64,000 nucleotides of DNA from Crambe crambe (GCA_963924555.1 OZ004587.1:6216075-6280074), one strand, 5' to 3'; shown: positions 12,001 through 22,093, counted from the first letter of the stretch. Numbers and translations are program-made. The notes: generated from the letters alone by a model not told the origin.

Positions 12001-15000
12001 CAAGCCATCATCAGGCACATGAGGAGCATTGGACAGCTGCTGTGGGAGACTCAGATCTATCCAGATGAGGACTACCCACATGGAATGGAAGAGTACATAG
12101 CCAAAACCCGGATGGAACATGCCGGAGCATGGGGTACACAGGTGGAGATCATAGCACTGGCCCACCTGTTGAACACCCCCATACTCACATACGCAGGAAC
12201 CCTCGGTTGGAATAGGTACAGTCCATCAACAGCTTATGGGTTCCTCAACGCGAGTCAGCCTGATGGCAATCAAATGGCATTGTACATACGACATAGTAGT
12301 GACCACTATGACGTGATTACATCCTTGTCACATTCTCTCGGTGCCACCAGCATGCACTGAATGCCTCCAGTCTCTCTGTACAATCTGGCACATTCTCTTC
12401 TTCTTGCACACTCGGAGATCGTATCTCGATCAGTCATATCTGCTCTAGCTCTGTCTCTCTCTCCAACAAGAACTTGTGCACTATAATAAGTAAGTTAAAC
12501 CTTCTTTCAAGTTAGTTTGTGACATTATGCCTTCTCCCACCTGTAGATTCCTACATACACACCTTCTTCACCTTCTTCTTCCTCTCTCCTTTATCCAGTC
12601 TTAGCAACACCAGCACCGCACTCCTTTGTCGTCCATACAGCTACTTCATCCATCACTTACACTCCTTCACTTACACTTCTTCATCCAGCACAGTCCTATG
12701 CTTATAATAATAGTCTTATAATAGGATTCTCTATTATGCGCATGCGCAAAATGGGGAAACTGCATGTATGTGCATGAGGACATAACTTCACATTGCTTCG
12801 CTCGCCCAACAACGCTTTACGAGCGATTCCTAGTATACTATCTATGCACTAGCTAATCTTTCGACGCCATTTTGAAGCGCACGTCGGTAGGGGGCGGGGC
12901 TTATGGGCGGAGCCACGTAGGTCTTCGTTTAGCCATAGCAAGGGCGTATCGACCTAGTCTGGCATAGCACCGCCCACCGACTTGAGTAGGTGGTCTGGTG
13001 ACATACAATACAATGAGTTGTGCCGGTGGATTCTACTGCGCATGAGCGTTACTAACAGGAAGTGTCGTAGGAAACGGTATCATAATTAGCCAGTGACATC
13101 ACAGTTGTCATAGTTATTCTTAATTTAATTGGCAGGTGCAATTTTAGCCGTGAACTTACAGGATCCTAGGAAAAGGCGCCAAGTGTTTGCGTAATTTTAC
13201 GTCATTAAACGTCATTTAATGATATTCATTGATTTAGCTAGTTTCCTGCTAAACGGCACAACTCGTTGTATTGTATGTCACCAGACCACCTACTCAAGTC
13301 GGTGGGCGGTGCTATGCCAGACTAGTATCGACCCGCCGAAGGCGGGGAGAGGGCATGCAACTCCCATACAGGCTGTATAGCCACCGAAATGCTGCAGGTT
13401 ACTAAAAATAGATTTCAGTGCGCTATACGCGCGCATGCGATGACGCGTGGTGAGCTCATGAATTAAATCAGCTGACTATTATCATATGACGTAGCTACAC
13501 CAGCTAGCACTACAAGTACTATAGTATAGCCCTACAGATCGAGATGGAGTCACCAGAACTCCGCAAGGAATGTGTTGAAGAAGTAGAAGGACTGTAGAAC
13601 CTATTTGTACTTCAATCTGTTCGTCAGAAGTTGCTGACTAAGTTTGCTTCTCCAGCTGTAGCCTCAACGGCGGAAGTAGGCTCGTTAAGCTCAATCTTTC
13701 AGTTATCAATTCGAAATTTGCCTCAGCCATGCATGCTTTCAAAGGACTGTGGCTTTGGAGTTGAAAGCCGGCCGGCCGGCTAGCTGTTTGCGCGCGCGTG
13801 TGCGGTATACTATACTATATTATACTAGTACTAGTGATGAAATGTGACGCCAAACCGCAATCTATTTTTAGTAACCTCCAGCATTTCGGTGGCTATACAG
13901 CCTGTATAGGAGTTGCATGCCCTCTCCCCGCCTTCGGCGGGTCGATACGCCCTTGGCCATAGATATAAGAGGTTTACGGGATTGGAAACGGATCACGTGC
14001 TCTCGTTAGCAACTAACAACCGAGGCGCGTTGACAGCTGAATGACATAGCACTTTTGTCAAAGTTGCTGTTCTGACAAGATCCGTGAGGTAAGACTTATG
14101 TCAATGATACTATAATACACTAGGGCATAGATTTACTGTATGAAATAAATTTTAGCTCAGATTTTCAAGTTCAATCCTACAAATACTACTGTAGTGGTTA
14201 ATGGGACTATAATCCCTCTCACGCTTGATAGAATCAATTGCTGTTGCCCATTTTCTGATCAAAAGGCATGTAAACTTTAGCTACATGGAATAGTAATGTT
14301 AGTTTTTGTATTAGCTGACGTATATTGTCTCTAGCATTTGCAAGTGGTGTTAAAACTGTAATCCCTCTCCCAAGAAATAGATTAACAATATTGCAACTGT
14401 ATTAGTTATTTCAGGGAAAGGATAGAACAGTAAATGGAATTGGTGCATTCGTTTTCTATACAATAGTCATCCTATGGAGATGGCAAGCTTACTATATTTC
14501 CCCCCTAATATCCATAGGGTCCGCAGGACAGCTGACTGAGCCGAATTCTTGAGGTGGATGGTGTCAAAATCCAACAGCCAAAAGCTGGAAGTATTGCAAT
14601 AATGCTGATGAGGGAGAACTGAGCAGAAACTGGCAGATAACTTTGGGGCAAAATTATCTAGCTATAATAATGATGAATTTATGTCTAATTTTAATACCAA
14701 AAGTCATTCTGGCCTTTCTTTCAAATCAATCACATAAAATTAATGTATAATGAGCAATGATAGGTACTCATAGTTATAATTACAAGGGAAAAAGTTATGA
14801 ATAATTAATAACTTCCTTCCTCAGACTCTCCAACTTCAACTCTCTGACTCTTCACTTCTTCAATACCTTCCCCTTAGCTTACTTGTACTATTCCGTGAGC
14901 TGTAGGGGCAGAACATCACTTTAACTGCCTTGAAAGGAGTGAATATTGATCTCCTTTCACGGCCATTAATATAATTAATGCTGCATGCGCGTGCGCATCT

Positions 15001-18000
15001 GTCAACGCGCCTCGGTTGTGCAGTTCATTGGGCGTTTCCAATCCCGTAAAAAATCTTATATCTATGGTTTAGCTAGCTATTTTCAGTCACTCCTTGCTGA
15101 ATTACAGTACAGATGCTCATAGCCAGTACTTGACTGTAGTGTAGTCAGCTCACTTCACCATGCCTAGCTACATTGCTGTTGCTGTAAAGTTTTATATTAA
15201 ATAATAGACAAAACTTAAATAGCTAAACAAATTCTTCAACCAGAGACTGTGTATATACCTACAAAAGAAAAAAGATAAGGTTTATATAGAGCTGGCTTTG
15301 TATAGACTATAGTACTGTAGACTCATGTCAAATTAATAATCACTGCATGCATACTCTCAGTTGAAGTGACAGTCAATACTGCCACTCAATTCTTTACATA
15401 CACTAACTTCAAGCACTAAGAAAAAAGGATAGAAACAAGTGAGCGCAAAAAATTTCTTCTAAATAAAAAGGTTAAGTAGGGATAGCTTAAAATCTAGCTG
15501 GGCTATATAATGTACTGCAGCCTCATATGAAAACAATCCCTACTTTTACAACTGCCATAGCTAGCTATAGGTAGTGGATGTAAATGTAGGGATTGTTTTC
15601 ATATGAGGCTGCAGTACATTATATAGCCCAGCTAGATTTTAAGCTATCCCTACTTAACCTTTTTATTTAGAAGAAATTTTTTGCGCTCACTTGTTTAGAT
15701 AACATTACATATTTTCTTTTTTATATATATATTATATTATAATACTTGGTATTTAATTTTTTTTTTGTATTACACAGGGAGAAATGATGTCCAGTTAGGT
15801 ACCACTTTTATAAGGATTTTTCCAAGCGATCAATATCCAAGACAACTAGTTACATTTTCATTACTTGTTGATTCAACTGCTCAAGAACTGAATGAGACAT
15901 TCACCATCATTTTCACAATAACTACCTCTGATTTTGGCCCCCCAACAGAAATCAGGAACACACTCCAGGGAACAATAGTGGATCATAATGGTAATTAGTC
16001 AAATGAGCTCACATATAATTATAAGAGAGAGGAGAATTGAGATACATGTATACCAGTGTATGCCTTAGCTTTTTGAAACTGGTGGAACCTGACTTTTGTC
16101 ACTTTTGCAGAAGCTGGGAAGCTAGTTAACAAACAACCTGCAATACTTGTGGCCATGCTAAAACAAAACCACATAATGTAGCTACCAACTGAAAAATAAT
16201 GAAATGAAGAAGCTAACCTAGCAATATCAAGAAGTGTAGGTAAAAATATAAGGAGTATTCCACATAATAATATGTGTTATTGGGATACAGTAGTAATTTT
16301 TCTACTTGGTAGCTAGCTAGCTGTGTAATACCAGCATGAGGAGTAATACAATTATTTATTTTCTACTTGGTTACATTAAGTGTTGTCATTTTAATTTCCA
16401 TATTAATACAGTGGCTGAATTCCAGACAACAAATGATGATTATTTGATAAATGAACCTGACCTAATTATGCCAGTTAGGGTGGCAAAAAATCCGGATATA
16501 AGGCTAGCAAATCCAGTCTCATTGAGAGTAACTCCATTGACAGTTGATGAAGCAGTGCGAAGGGGTATTGTTGAAGATACAATCATTCCCAATAATGAAA
16601 TATCTCCAAACAGAGCACGTAAGGGTTAATTATTGTACATTATATTTATTAATCACCTTTTGAGTATTTTAGAGGAAGCAGACTTTGATGGCACTCCACT
16701 TGAAATAGTATATCCTGCTGATGAAGGTTTACCTTCACCGATATTTAATGTGAGAGCAGATATTCCTGTAGTGAATGACAACATCAACGAGGCACATGAA
16801 CAACAATTTATAGCTTTTTTGGAAGTAATCAATGCCACCAACCCCAGTTCTAGCAGCAGTGTGAGCAACAATTTTTCTCCTCGCAATACCTCCATCTGCA
16901 GAATAAATGATGATGATTGTAAGTGCTGTAGCTATAATCTGTACATTCTTACATATTTATCAATACTTTTTATCCCAATAGCCAATTGTCAACTTCTATA
17001 ATCATTGAACCTTGAAGCCTAATGATTTAAGCTGCTAAATCACCACCTTGTAATATTGTGCCCATATAGACCATGCCCTTAATAATACAGTCTGTACTGA
17101 GTCATATTACAGACCAATGTACGTAGAATTATATTATTATTATTATAGCTCTTCAGATTGGATTCCTGCAGCAATCATATAACTTCACAGAGCCTAGAAG
17201 CAGACGTTTGATTAGAGATGTGATAATTCTAAAAGAAAACAATGTTGTAACTGAACAAGCATATGCAGTGGTTATTACTCCTTCCACTCCTGCTGATCCT
17301 CGTTTGAATGCTGCTACACGAGAACCTTTTGGTGGTGGAAATTATGATTACAGTCTTGGAAATCCTGGAGAAAATTTTACAACCAGAGATATTGCCCCAA
17401 ATGTACAGAGTATAAGATTTAATTTTTTTTTGAATGGTGATACATTTCCAGAAAGGATAGAATCCTTTCAAGCAACTATTACACCCAGTGAAGGATTTCC
17501 TACCTATGGAAATCCACTAACTCTCTTCACTAGCACTTTAATTAATATTATAGATGATGATTGTAAGTCCTGAGCAATAATTTTCATGACACTTCCGTTT
17601 AATTTTGTTAATTTTTTTAGTTGCTGTCGTTGGATTTGAGCGGCCAGAATACTTTGTTAATGAGACTGAGGGTTTTGTGGAAATTTGTGTCAATGTGACC
17701 AACCCACCAGCAACTGTTGACATTGTGTTTAATATTATCACAGAATACCAGACAAGGACAGGAACAGCAAGTAATAATTATTGTGGCATCACTTTGTGAA
17801 TGAAAATTATGTAATTAATATATGTAGGTGGAGCTGATTTCACACAGGTTGGACTATTCATGGGGTTTAATCAATTTCTTGCCAACTCACCAATTCGCAG
17901 AGATTGCTTCAACATTACTATTACCAATGATGACATCACTGAAATTGATGAATCATTCACTCTCATCTTGAGGCAGGATCCACTTTTTCCCCCAAGTTCT

Positions 18001-20999
18001 AGTATACTGATTCAACCTAATACCACTATAGTCACTATCTCAGATGGAGTAGGTACTGTGGTATTCTACATAATAGCTACGTACTTGTTACAGAATTCAG
18101 TTCAGTGTATTTAATTTCTGATGCAGAGACTGTTATTGGATTTATTAATCCACCATATGTTGCTAATGAAAGGGATGGAGTGACTTTCCTAAGATTTGGA
18201 GTAATAACTGGAAATTTGCAAAGAGAAACATCTGTAGAACTGTCTCTTTCCAATGGATCGTCTATTTGTAAGTTTGCCAGGAAAAAAAGGGTCAAATTTG
18301 AGTGAAAGGGAGAATGTAGGGAGGAGTTTATGTGACTGCCACCATGGTACAAAATTCATTCCATTAGCTAATAATACAAATTATTTTTATGCTAATATTA
18401 ATTGATGGTGCAAATATTAGCATGAAAAAATATTATGCTGATTAATCACTACGTAATTATATAGTTGGCAGTGATTTCATCTATCCTGGACCTCGAAGAT
18501 TTACTTTGAATGGTGCTAACAGTTTTATAACTGTCAATATCACACTTATCAATGATAATATAATCGAACTATCTGAGACATTTCAATCGAATCTGAGATT
18601 CTTTGGTCCACCACCTGAAAATGTGGCCATTCATCCTGCAACTGCACAAATTACAATATTGGATGATGATAGTAAGTCACTATAGCTATCATAATAACTG
18701 ACATGGTGTCATTTTCGTGTTTTAGCTATTAATTTTATGAACCATTCATGTTTTAGAACCCCCCATCCATTTTGTATATCAAAGCCACAAAATACACAAA
18801 TATTTACCCTACTACTTATAACATGCCTAGCTAACTTAAGTCTTTTAATGTGTGCATATGAGGATGATGTGATAGTGCATGAGGTTACATAATGCAAGAG
18901 CCAAAGTCTTTTAATGTGTGCCTCATTCAAAGACACAAAGTTAGCTAGGCTTGTCATGTTGCTTGGTCACATGACTTGGGTCTAATCAGATTTCAGTTGG
19001 TCCTTACTTGATGAACACTCTTGTGTCTCACCATACTCTTTCTTTTATAGTGCCTAGGAAGTTCGACACACATTTGATTTCAGTGTTTTATAGCTAAAGA
19101 ATATCTTTTTAATAATATACAAATATTCCCTGTTTGAAACCCAATACAACTATAGTGAAATGCCAAAGTCTATAAGGGGAGACATTCAGTTCCTATTTTA
19201 TTGTAAGCATTTTGGGACTGACGCTGGAAGGTCATAGTCCTAGTGGATCTCCACTGGGCTTCTATAGCTATGTACCTTCAGCACAGTCCTGAAGTGTGCA
19301 ATAAAATTAATGATAAATGTTTATTGCACCTAAAAGTGAGATTTAACACACATTTTTCAGAGGACACAAGTCATGTGACCAGTAATTATTATTGCTATGA
19401 AGAATATTTTAGTTCAATTAAGTAGGGTCATCCCTTACACACAATCATTAGCTATATACTACACGGTTGTTATGGTTATCCCATTAGGGAAGTTGTAAAC
19501 ACATAATCACTTGTTTATTTTACCAACATCCGTCTATTATGGTATGCTGAATTACAGGTATTTGTCTCAGAACTCTCTACACAGCTACTCTTTCTAATGG
19601 AGATACTTTACTGAGTCCTTGTCCTAACAAGAGCCTTAGTAATAACATCAGTGCCTCAATCTGTCCATGCCTTCAAGGATACTTTAGGAATGCTGCTGAA
19701 GGTCCAGACGTTGCCTGTACCAGTATGTTACAATCTTAATGTGCATGACTACTACTGTGAATGTACATGTTAAACATTGTGTAGGACCCCCAAGTGCTTG
19801 TAGGGATCTGCAAGTATTTGAACCCAGGACAAGAGCAAATTCAATCACTATTAGATGGCAGCGTCCCCTGATAACAGGCAGGGATGATTATTTCTATAAT
19901 ATACACTTCAGCAGCAATGGGACATTTGTACAGCACAACCGAAGTCCTCTGATAAAGAGCGGCAATTCTGTGGAGTACACTCTCTCAGGTTTGAGGGTAC
20001 TCACAGATTTCACTATTCGTGTGTCGGTGCATAATGGAGTCAGTGATCAGGACCCTAGTGGTGAAGAACAGAGGAGATGTGAAGTCAATGGGACCACAGG
20101 AGATATAAGTATGGTATTAAAAAGGCAAAAGAGAGCCTGAAGAAGCAAAATGGGGGTACCTATTATTTTTCAGAAGCAGTATAGATTTGATTGCTATAGT
20201 GTTACTGTATGAAACCTCTGAATGATGTCCTTTGTAGAGAGATTGTCCACTTTAGGAGGTTATTTTTGAATGGAGTGTACACGAATGTTAGCTATCCTTT
20301 GTTAAAAGGTTTTCCTCTTTCACTGGCTAGCTACTGGGATCAGGCCTCCAGATGTACACTAATGTCCCAGCAATGTCTGACTCAATATGTGTAGGACCAC
20401 TGTTGATAATAACAATGAAAAATTTCCCTTGTGTTTCCAAAAGAAACTTGAAACTTGAAGGAAACACCAAGGGCACGGCATACATGTATTTCATGACATT
20501 TTAAATAGGAAACAAGGAAACATGCCATGCTCATGAATTTCCTTATCAAGTTTCCTTCAGGTTTCAGGATATAATAGTTTATACAACCGAGGCTCTGCTA
20601 AGCATTAGCTATGTGCAGTACATGTTGCTCATAACAATAGACCTTTATTCTTTCAGATCCTCAAGCTCCTCGTTCTGTTATGTCCCTGTGTATTGTGGTT
20701 TTGTGGAAAGTCCCTCGGAGAGCTTACGGGGTCATCACAGGCTACGATGTTCATATGCTTATCCCAGACACCCCACAGAGCATCATGGTGCATCATGACA
20801 GAAATGAATTCAATCATGTAGTATCTGACAGGGAGCGTGCTTTGGGACCACTAGAGAATATCCAAGTTCAGGTAGCTAACTAGCCATGATAATCAGCTTG
20901 GTTAAACAAACTATAGTTTTTCTTTCTTTCTTGTAGGTTCGTGCTGTCACCAGATCTGCCAATGGCACTTGGAGTGAACTTATAAAGTTGTGTGCTTGA
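1..20999 (+). CDS. Gene 1: secreted Calx-beta / Cys-rich / FN3 protein, 5'-partial
   Basis: Predicted exons: 1-2, 280-411, 544-767, 1818-2024, 2081-2305, 2486-2899, 2984-3046, 3137-3268, 15778-15990, 16412-16618, 16673-16918, 17149-17562, 17621-17770, 17828-18052, 18127-18267, 18465-18671, 19558-19722, 19785-20108, 20657-20871, 20937-20999 (TGA). Order of modules: A-B-C, Thr/Pro linker, A-B-C-D-E, six-cysteine region, two FN3 domains. B, C and E end in the acidic INDDD / IIDDD / ILDDD signature of Calx-beta domains. All introns are GT-AG and phase 1 except the last (phase 0). The signal-peptide exon lies left of the window; bases 1-2 are the tail of the short exon seen in the paralogues. Exon 544-767 is 224 nt, not a multiple of three, because of a 24-C run, so it is frameshifted unless skipped or mis-assembled. 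The second A module is split by a 12.5-kb transposon nest in the intron 3269-15777. Intron 768-1817 carries a 227-bp MITE. Role inferred: extracellular adhesion or matrix. Confidence 0.8.
1194..1420. mobile_element. 227-bp MITE, copy 1, in an intron of gene 1
   Basis: Terminal inverted repeats of about 35 bp begin GTGATAGTACTTGAGAAAAG and end with the complement. A 4-bp target duplication ATAT flanks it (1190-1193 and 1421-1424). Same length and sequence as the copy at 46251-46477. It encodes nothing. Confidence 0.8.
3342..3402 (+). repeat. T-rich (TTTTTTG)n low-complexity tract
   Basis: Runs of T broken by single G or GTTGTT mark the left edge of the transposon nest in the gene 1 intron. 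Similar but shorter tracts occur at the same intron position in genes 2 and 4b. The following 3403-3660 shows no feature I can name. Confidence 0.6.
3661..4019. repeat. Direct tandem duplication, two units of about 180 bp
   Basis: Units 3661-3840 and 3841-4019 both begin GATAGT(T)AAAGCTG and share CTGCAATCAAGGCTTGCC, CTACTACAGGA and GTAGTACAATT. They differ by scattered substitutions and small indels, so the duplication is not recent. No coding function is evident; the short ORF across them is not conserved between units. Confidence 0.7.
4148..4210. repeat. Repeat end with an AGAGAGTGC hairpin
   Basis: CAGAGAGTGCGCTAGCACTCTCT forms a hairpin followed by AAGTAGGGATGGCGGGTCA. A related sequence in opposite orientation sits at 59819-59869. 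It probably marks the end of a dispersed element; the other end was not found. 4211-4567 otherwise shows only a (TAA)n microsatellite. Confidence 0.45.
4385..4411. repeat. (TAA)n microsatellite
   Basis: About nine uninterrupted TAA units. Confidence 0.9.
4568..5571. mobile_element. Non-autonomous TIR element, about 1 kb
   Basis: The left end ATTACCGCCCCGGGATTGG and the right end, read in reverse complement as ATTACCGCCCCAGGATTGG, form an inverted repeat. The similarity extends about 70 bp inward with gaps (GGAAACGG, then CCGTGTTATG). The subterminal GGGATTGGAAACGG is shared with the TIR of the element at 12933-15067, so the two are related. No target duplication was recognised and no coding sequence is evident inside. 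Confidence 0.6.
5607..6237. mobile_element. TIR element with 9-bp target duplication, Mutator-like by TSD length
   Basis: Ends TAGCCTCGTACCCAGG and CCTGGGTACGAGGCTA form inverted repeats of roughly 60 bp. GCTCTGGTC is duplicated on both sides (5598-5606 and 6238-6246). The interior on the - strand holds two overlapping ORFs in different frames (within 5628-6150) that look like a decayed protein; one reads SCSCGKD, faintly like a SWIM-type CxC motif. Related single ends occur near 155-180, 49673-49689 and 37322 (reverse). Confidence 0.65.
6286..6411. repeat. Long palindrome at the Helitron 5' side with a GCGAAGC core
   Basis: Arms TAGTTATTAACC...GAATTATAAGCAC and GTGCTTATAATTC...GGTTAATAACTA pair over about 45 bp each. 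The centre GAGGCCCGAGGGCGAAGCCC contains GCGAAGC (6345-6351), known to form an unusually stable DNA mini-hairpin. Confidence 0.7.
6743..12360 (+). CDS. Helitron Rep-helicase protein with N-terminal repeats and C-terminal OTU protease domain
   Basis: Predicted exons 6743-7378, 7459-9820, 9884-10500, 10569-12360 (TGA). In order: five 23-residue repeats (core LATETPEERDARLEGM), a zinc motif C-x2-C-x14-C-x2-C (7235-7300), the Helitron Rep domain with HUH motif HVH (8645-8653) and tyrosine pair YVAKY (9158-9172), a Pif1-type helicase with Walker A GTAGTGKS (10202-10225), Walker B IIIDEMS, GDFGQLPPV and TIHKAQGMTL, and an OTU cysteine protease domain with DGNCLFRA (Cys codon 11938) and His codon at 12304 (HYDVI). 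Known role of the family: nick, unwind and transfer one DNA strand for rolling-circle transposition. Two lesions: a TAG at 7910-7912 within otherwise continuous coding sequence (TE-stop-EAVRKS), and an apparent one-base frameshift near 7513-7520. The 63-nt segment 9821-9883 is open in frame but has GTGAG...CTCAG ends and is absent from family logic, so I call it an intron. Confidence 0.85.
6755..7102 (+). repeat. Coding tandem repeat, 69-bp unit, five copies
   Basis: Each unit encodes 23 residues around LATETPEERDARLEGMRAI; the third unit has one extra codon. The strongly charged units (E, R, D) would form a helix with regular spacing. Units 2-5 are nearly identical at DNA level, pointing to recent expansion or homogenisation. 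Confidence 0.9.
12939..13955. mobile_element. Middle TIR element of the nest, hAT-like
   Basis: Begins CAAGGGCGTATCGACC and ends GGTCGATACGCCCTTG. Arms of about 95 bp (12939-12954 plus 13334-13414, against 13860-13955) contain CCGCCGAAGGCGG, a GAA-loop hairpin. Target duplication GCCATAG (12932-12938 and 13956-13962). About 640 bp without the element inserted in it; no coding sequence. Confidence 0.7.
12955..13325. mobile_element. Inner MITE of the nest with 8-bp target duplication
   Basis: About 70-bp TIRs beginning TAGTCTGGCATAGCACCGCC differ at one position. The duplicated target TATCGACC (12947-12954 and 13326-13333) belongs to the left TIR of the middle element, which is cleanly split. 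An 8-bp duplication fits the hAT superfamily. Confidence 0.75.
15433..15696. mobile_element. Fold-back MITE: 118-bp arms with one mismatch
   Basis: Left arm 15433-15550 and right arm 15579-15696 are complementary except for one base. The 28-nt centre contains CTATAGCTAGCTATAG, itself a palindrome. The arms begin AAACAAGTGAGCGCAAAAAA. No target duplication was recognised. It lies just upstream of the gene 1 exon at 15778. Confidence 0.75.
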
Positions 21000-22093
21000 A
21001 ATTTTATTAGTTTCCTAACTGATAGCTAATAACTAATGCTAGTATAATGATACGTAGTTTGCTACCCTTGCCCCGCCCCTGCCCCCAAATTAAAATTATT
21101 ATTTTTATTTCGCGCGCATGTATATTATAAGCAAACGCAGTCCATCGTTCATTGGAGAGGTGAGTCAGTTAACAGCTAAAGCAAAGCTTAGCTGTGATGT
21201 TAGCTAGAACCAAGAGGCAATTGCTCTAGTCTTACATTGATAGCTATTATGTGAGATCTATTATAGCTAGTCCTAGCAAGACCTAAAACTTGACACTCAA
21301 AGCCCGTGGAGCTTTAGCTAGCTACAATAGTTCAAGAAGGAGCATGTCATGGACAGAACAAGAGTGTCCTTAAATATTAATCCTGAAATGAATTCTAGTA
21401 TGGGTATAATAATTTTATAGCTAGCCAAGGGCTTAAGGCATACACCAGGGCAATTATAGCTACACCCCTTGCCTCTTAAAGAAGGTGATTTCTTTGCCAT
21501 TATTATGTATGGAGTCCGAGGGTTCTCCCCAGTGAGAATGATCCTTGAATACCACAAAATATTCTTGCTGCTATTAAAATACAAGAAAAATGGGCCCTAT
21601 CAAAGTGGTGTTGCACCTCTCTAACACCCTTCGGAGAACCCTGAGTCCTATTGAGATCAGAAGAAAAAACACTGGTAGTCACTCTTCACTATGCAAATAT
21701 CTTTAGCTTAAAAATAACCTTTGTAGCTAAGCCCTATAGCTATTATGAGATGGTAGCAACCACACCTCTTTTGGATGAATTGGGAATGATCATACGGTAA
21801 GGGGTCTGACACAGGACGAAACAATATCCATGCCAACTACTGTTTGGCTGCCATTTTCCTGTTTGTTGGTATAGCTACTCATTGTGTGCATGGAACATAG
21901 CTAGCTAGCTATGCAATGACTTGCTACAAAAATGTCATTGATTTCTGCAGTGACTGTGTAGTTTTCATGGTGCATGTAGCCCCTGTCTGCATGAAAGATG
22001 TAGCTATTTGGTAGCTATAGCTATCTTAATTATGTATTGATTTTGATATACTAATCATCTGGATTGTGCAAGGTCTAGAGTTCAAGCACTAAT
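21000..22093 (+). repeat. Intergenic spacer between genes 1 and 2, duplicated four times in the array
   Basis: This spacer is recognisably repeated at 31695-32734, 43839-44881 and 62614-63993. Shared landmarks are a GC-rich block, TCCATCGTTCATTGG followed by a GTGAGT donor, a segment reading AGCTAGTCCTAGCAAGACCTA, and the leader before the signal-peptide ATG. Short reverse-strand ORFs in it change length and frame between copies, so I do not treat them as genes. In this copy, 17 bases present in the others between GATATA and CTAATC (after 22050) are missing, including the AG acceptor of the predicted 5' UTR intron. Confidence 0.7.
21065..21159 (+). promoter_or_regulatory. Putative promoter and untranslated first exon of gene 2
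   Basis: A GC-box-like run (CCCCGCCCCTGCCCCC, 21071-21086) is followed by an AT-rich stretch, CGCGCGCATG, then the conserved block CGCAGTCCATCGTTCATTGG and a strong donor GTGAGTCAG at 21160. The block recurs before each copy at the same distance from the previous stop codon (here 66 bp to the GC box). Role inferred from conservation and the donor; no TSS data. Confidence 0.4.

Larger units (their letters stand above)
6286..12834 (+). mobile_element. Helitron (rolling-circle transposon), nearly full length
   Basis: It contains a single gene with HUH Rep, Pif1-like helicase and OTU domains (see CDS). Upstream lies a 126-bp palindrome (6286-6411), then an untranslated leader. The left limit is where homology to the inverted fragment at 49107-49550 begins (TAATAGTTATTAACC). 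A possible 3' end is the hairpin CGCTCG/CGAGCG (12799-12825) followed by CTAG (12830-12833) and T, as Helitron CTRR ends require, though the spacing is short. No 5' TC end was identified, so the limits are provisional. 12361-12798 is pyrimidine-rich and non-coding. Confidence 0.7.
12933..15067. mobile_element. Outer TIR element of a three-level nest
   Basis: Ends CCATAGATATAAGA and, at the right, TCTTATATCTATGG; subterminal ACGGGATTGGAAACG and ACCGAGGCGCGTTGACAG are also inverted at both ends. Flanked by TTTAG (12928-12932 and 15068-15072). The element at 12939-13955 inserted six bases inside its left tip. Its own interior (13963-15000) shows no coding sequence. Confidence 0.6.

Noticed and set aside
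18709..18957. 82-aa reverse ORF conserved in genes 1 and 3
   Set aside because: It lies in an intron that is nearly identical at DNA level in the two genes; gene 2 lacks it, so it follows the duplication rather than selection.
19739..20140. ORF starting MCMTTTVNV before the first FN3 domain (also 42306 and 61220)
   Set aside because: The start lies inside a 62-nt intron with clear GT and AG borders; the FN3 exon is entered by splicing in phase 1.
21318..21584. Reverse ORF present in four spacers (also 32001, 44274, 62914)
   Set aside because: Length and frame differ between copies because of indels; similarity reflects spacer duplication, not coding constraint.
20937..21584. A downstream kinase or transmembrane exon making an Eph-type receptor
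   Set aside because: All intact copies stop at the same TGA after KLCA, and the following spacer has no hydrophobic or kinase-like ORF.
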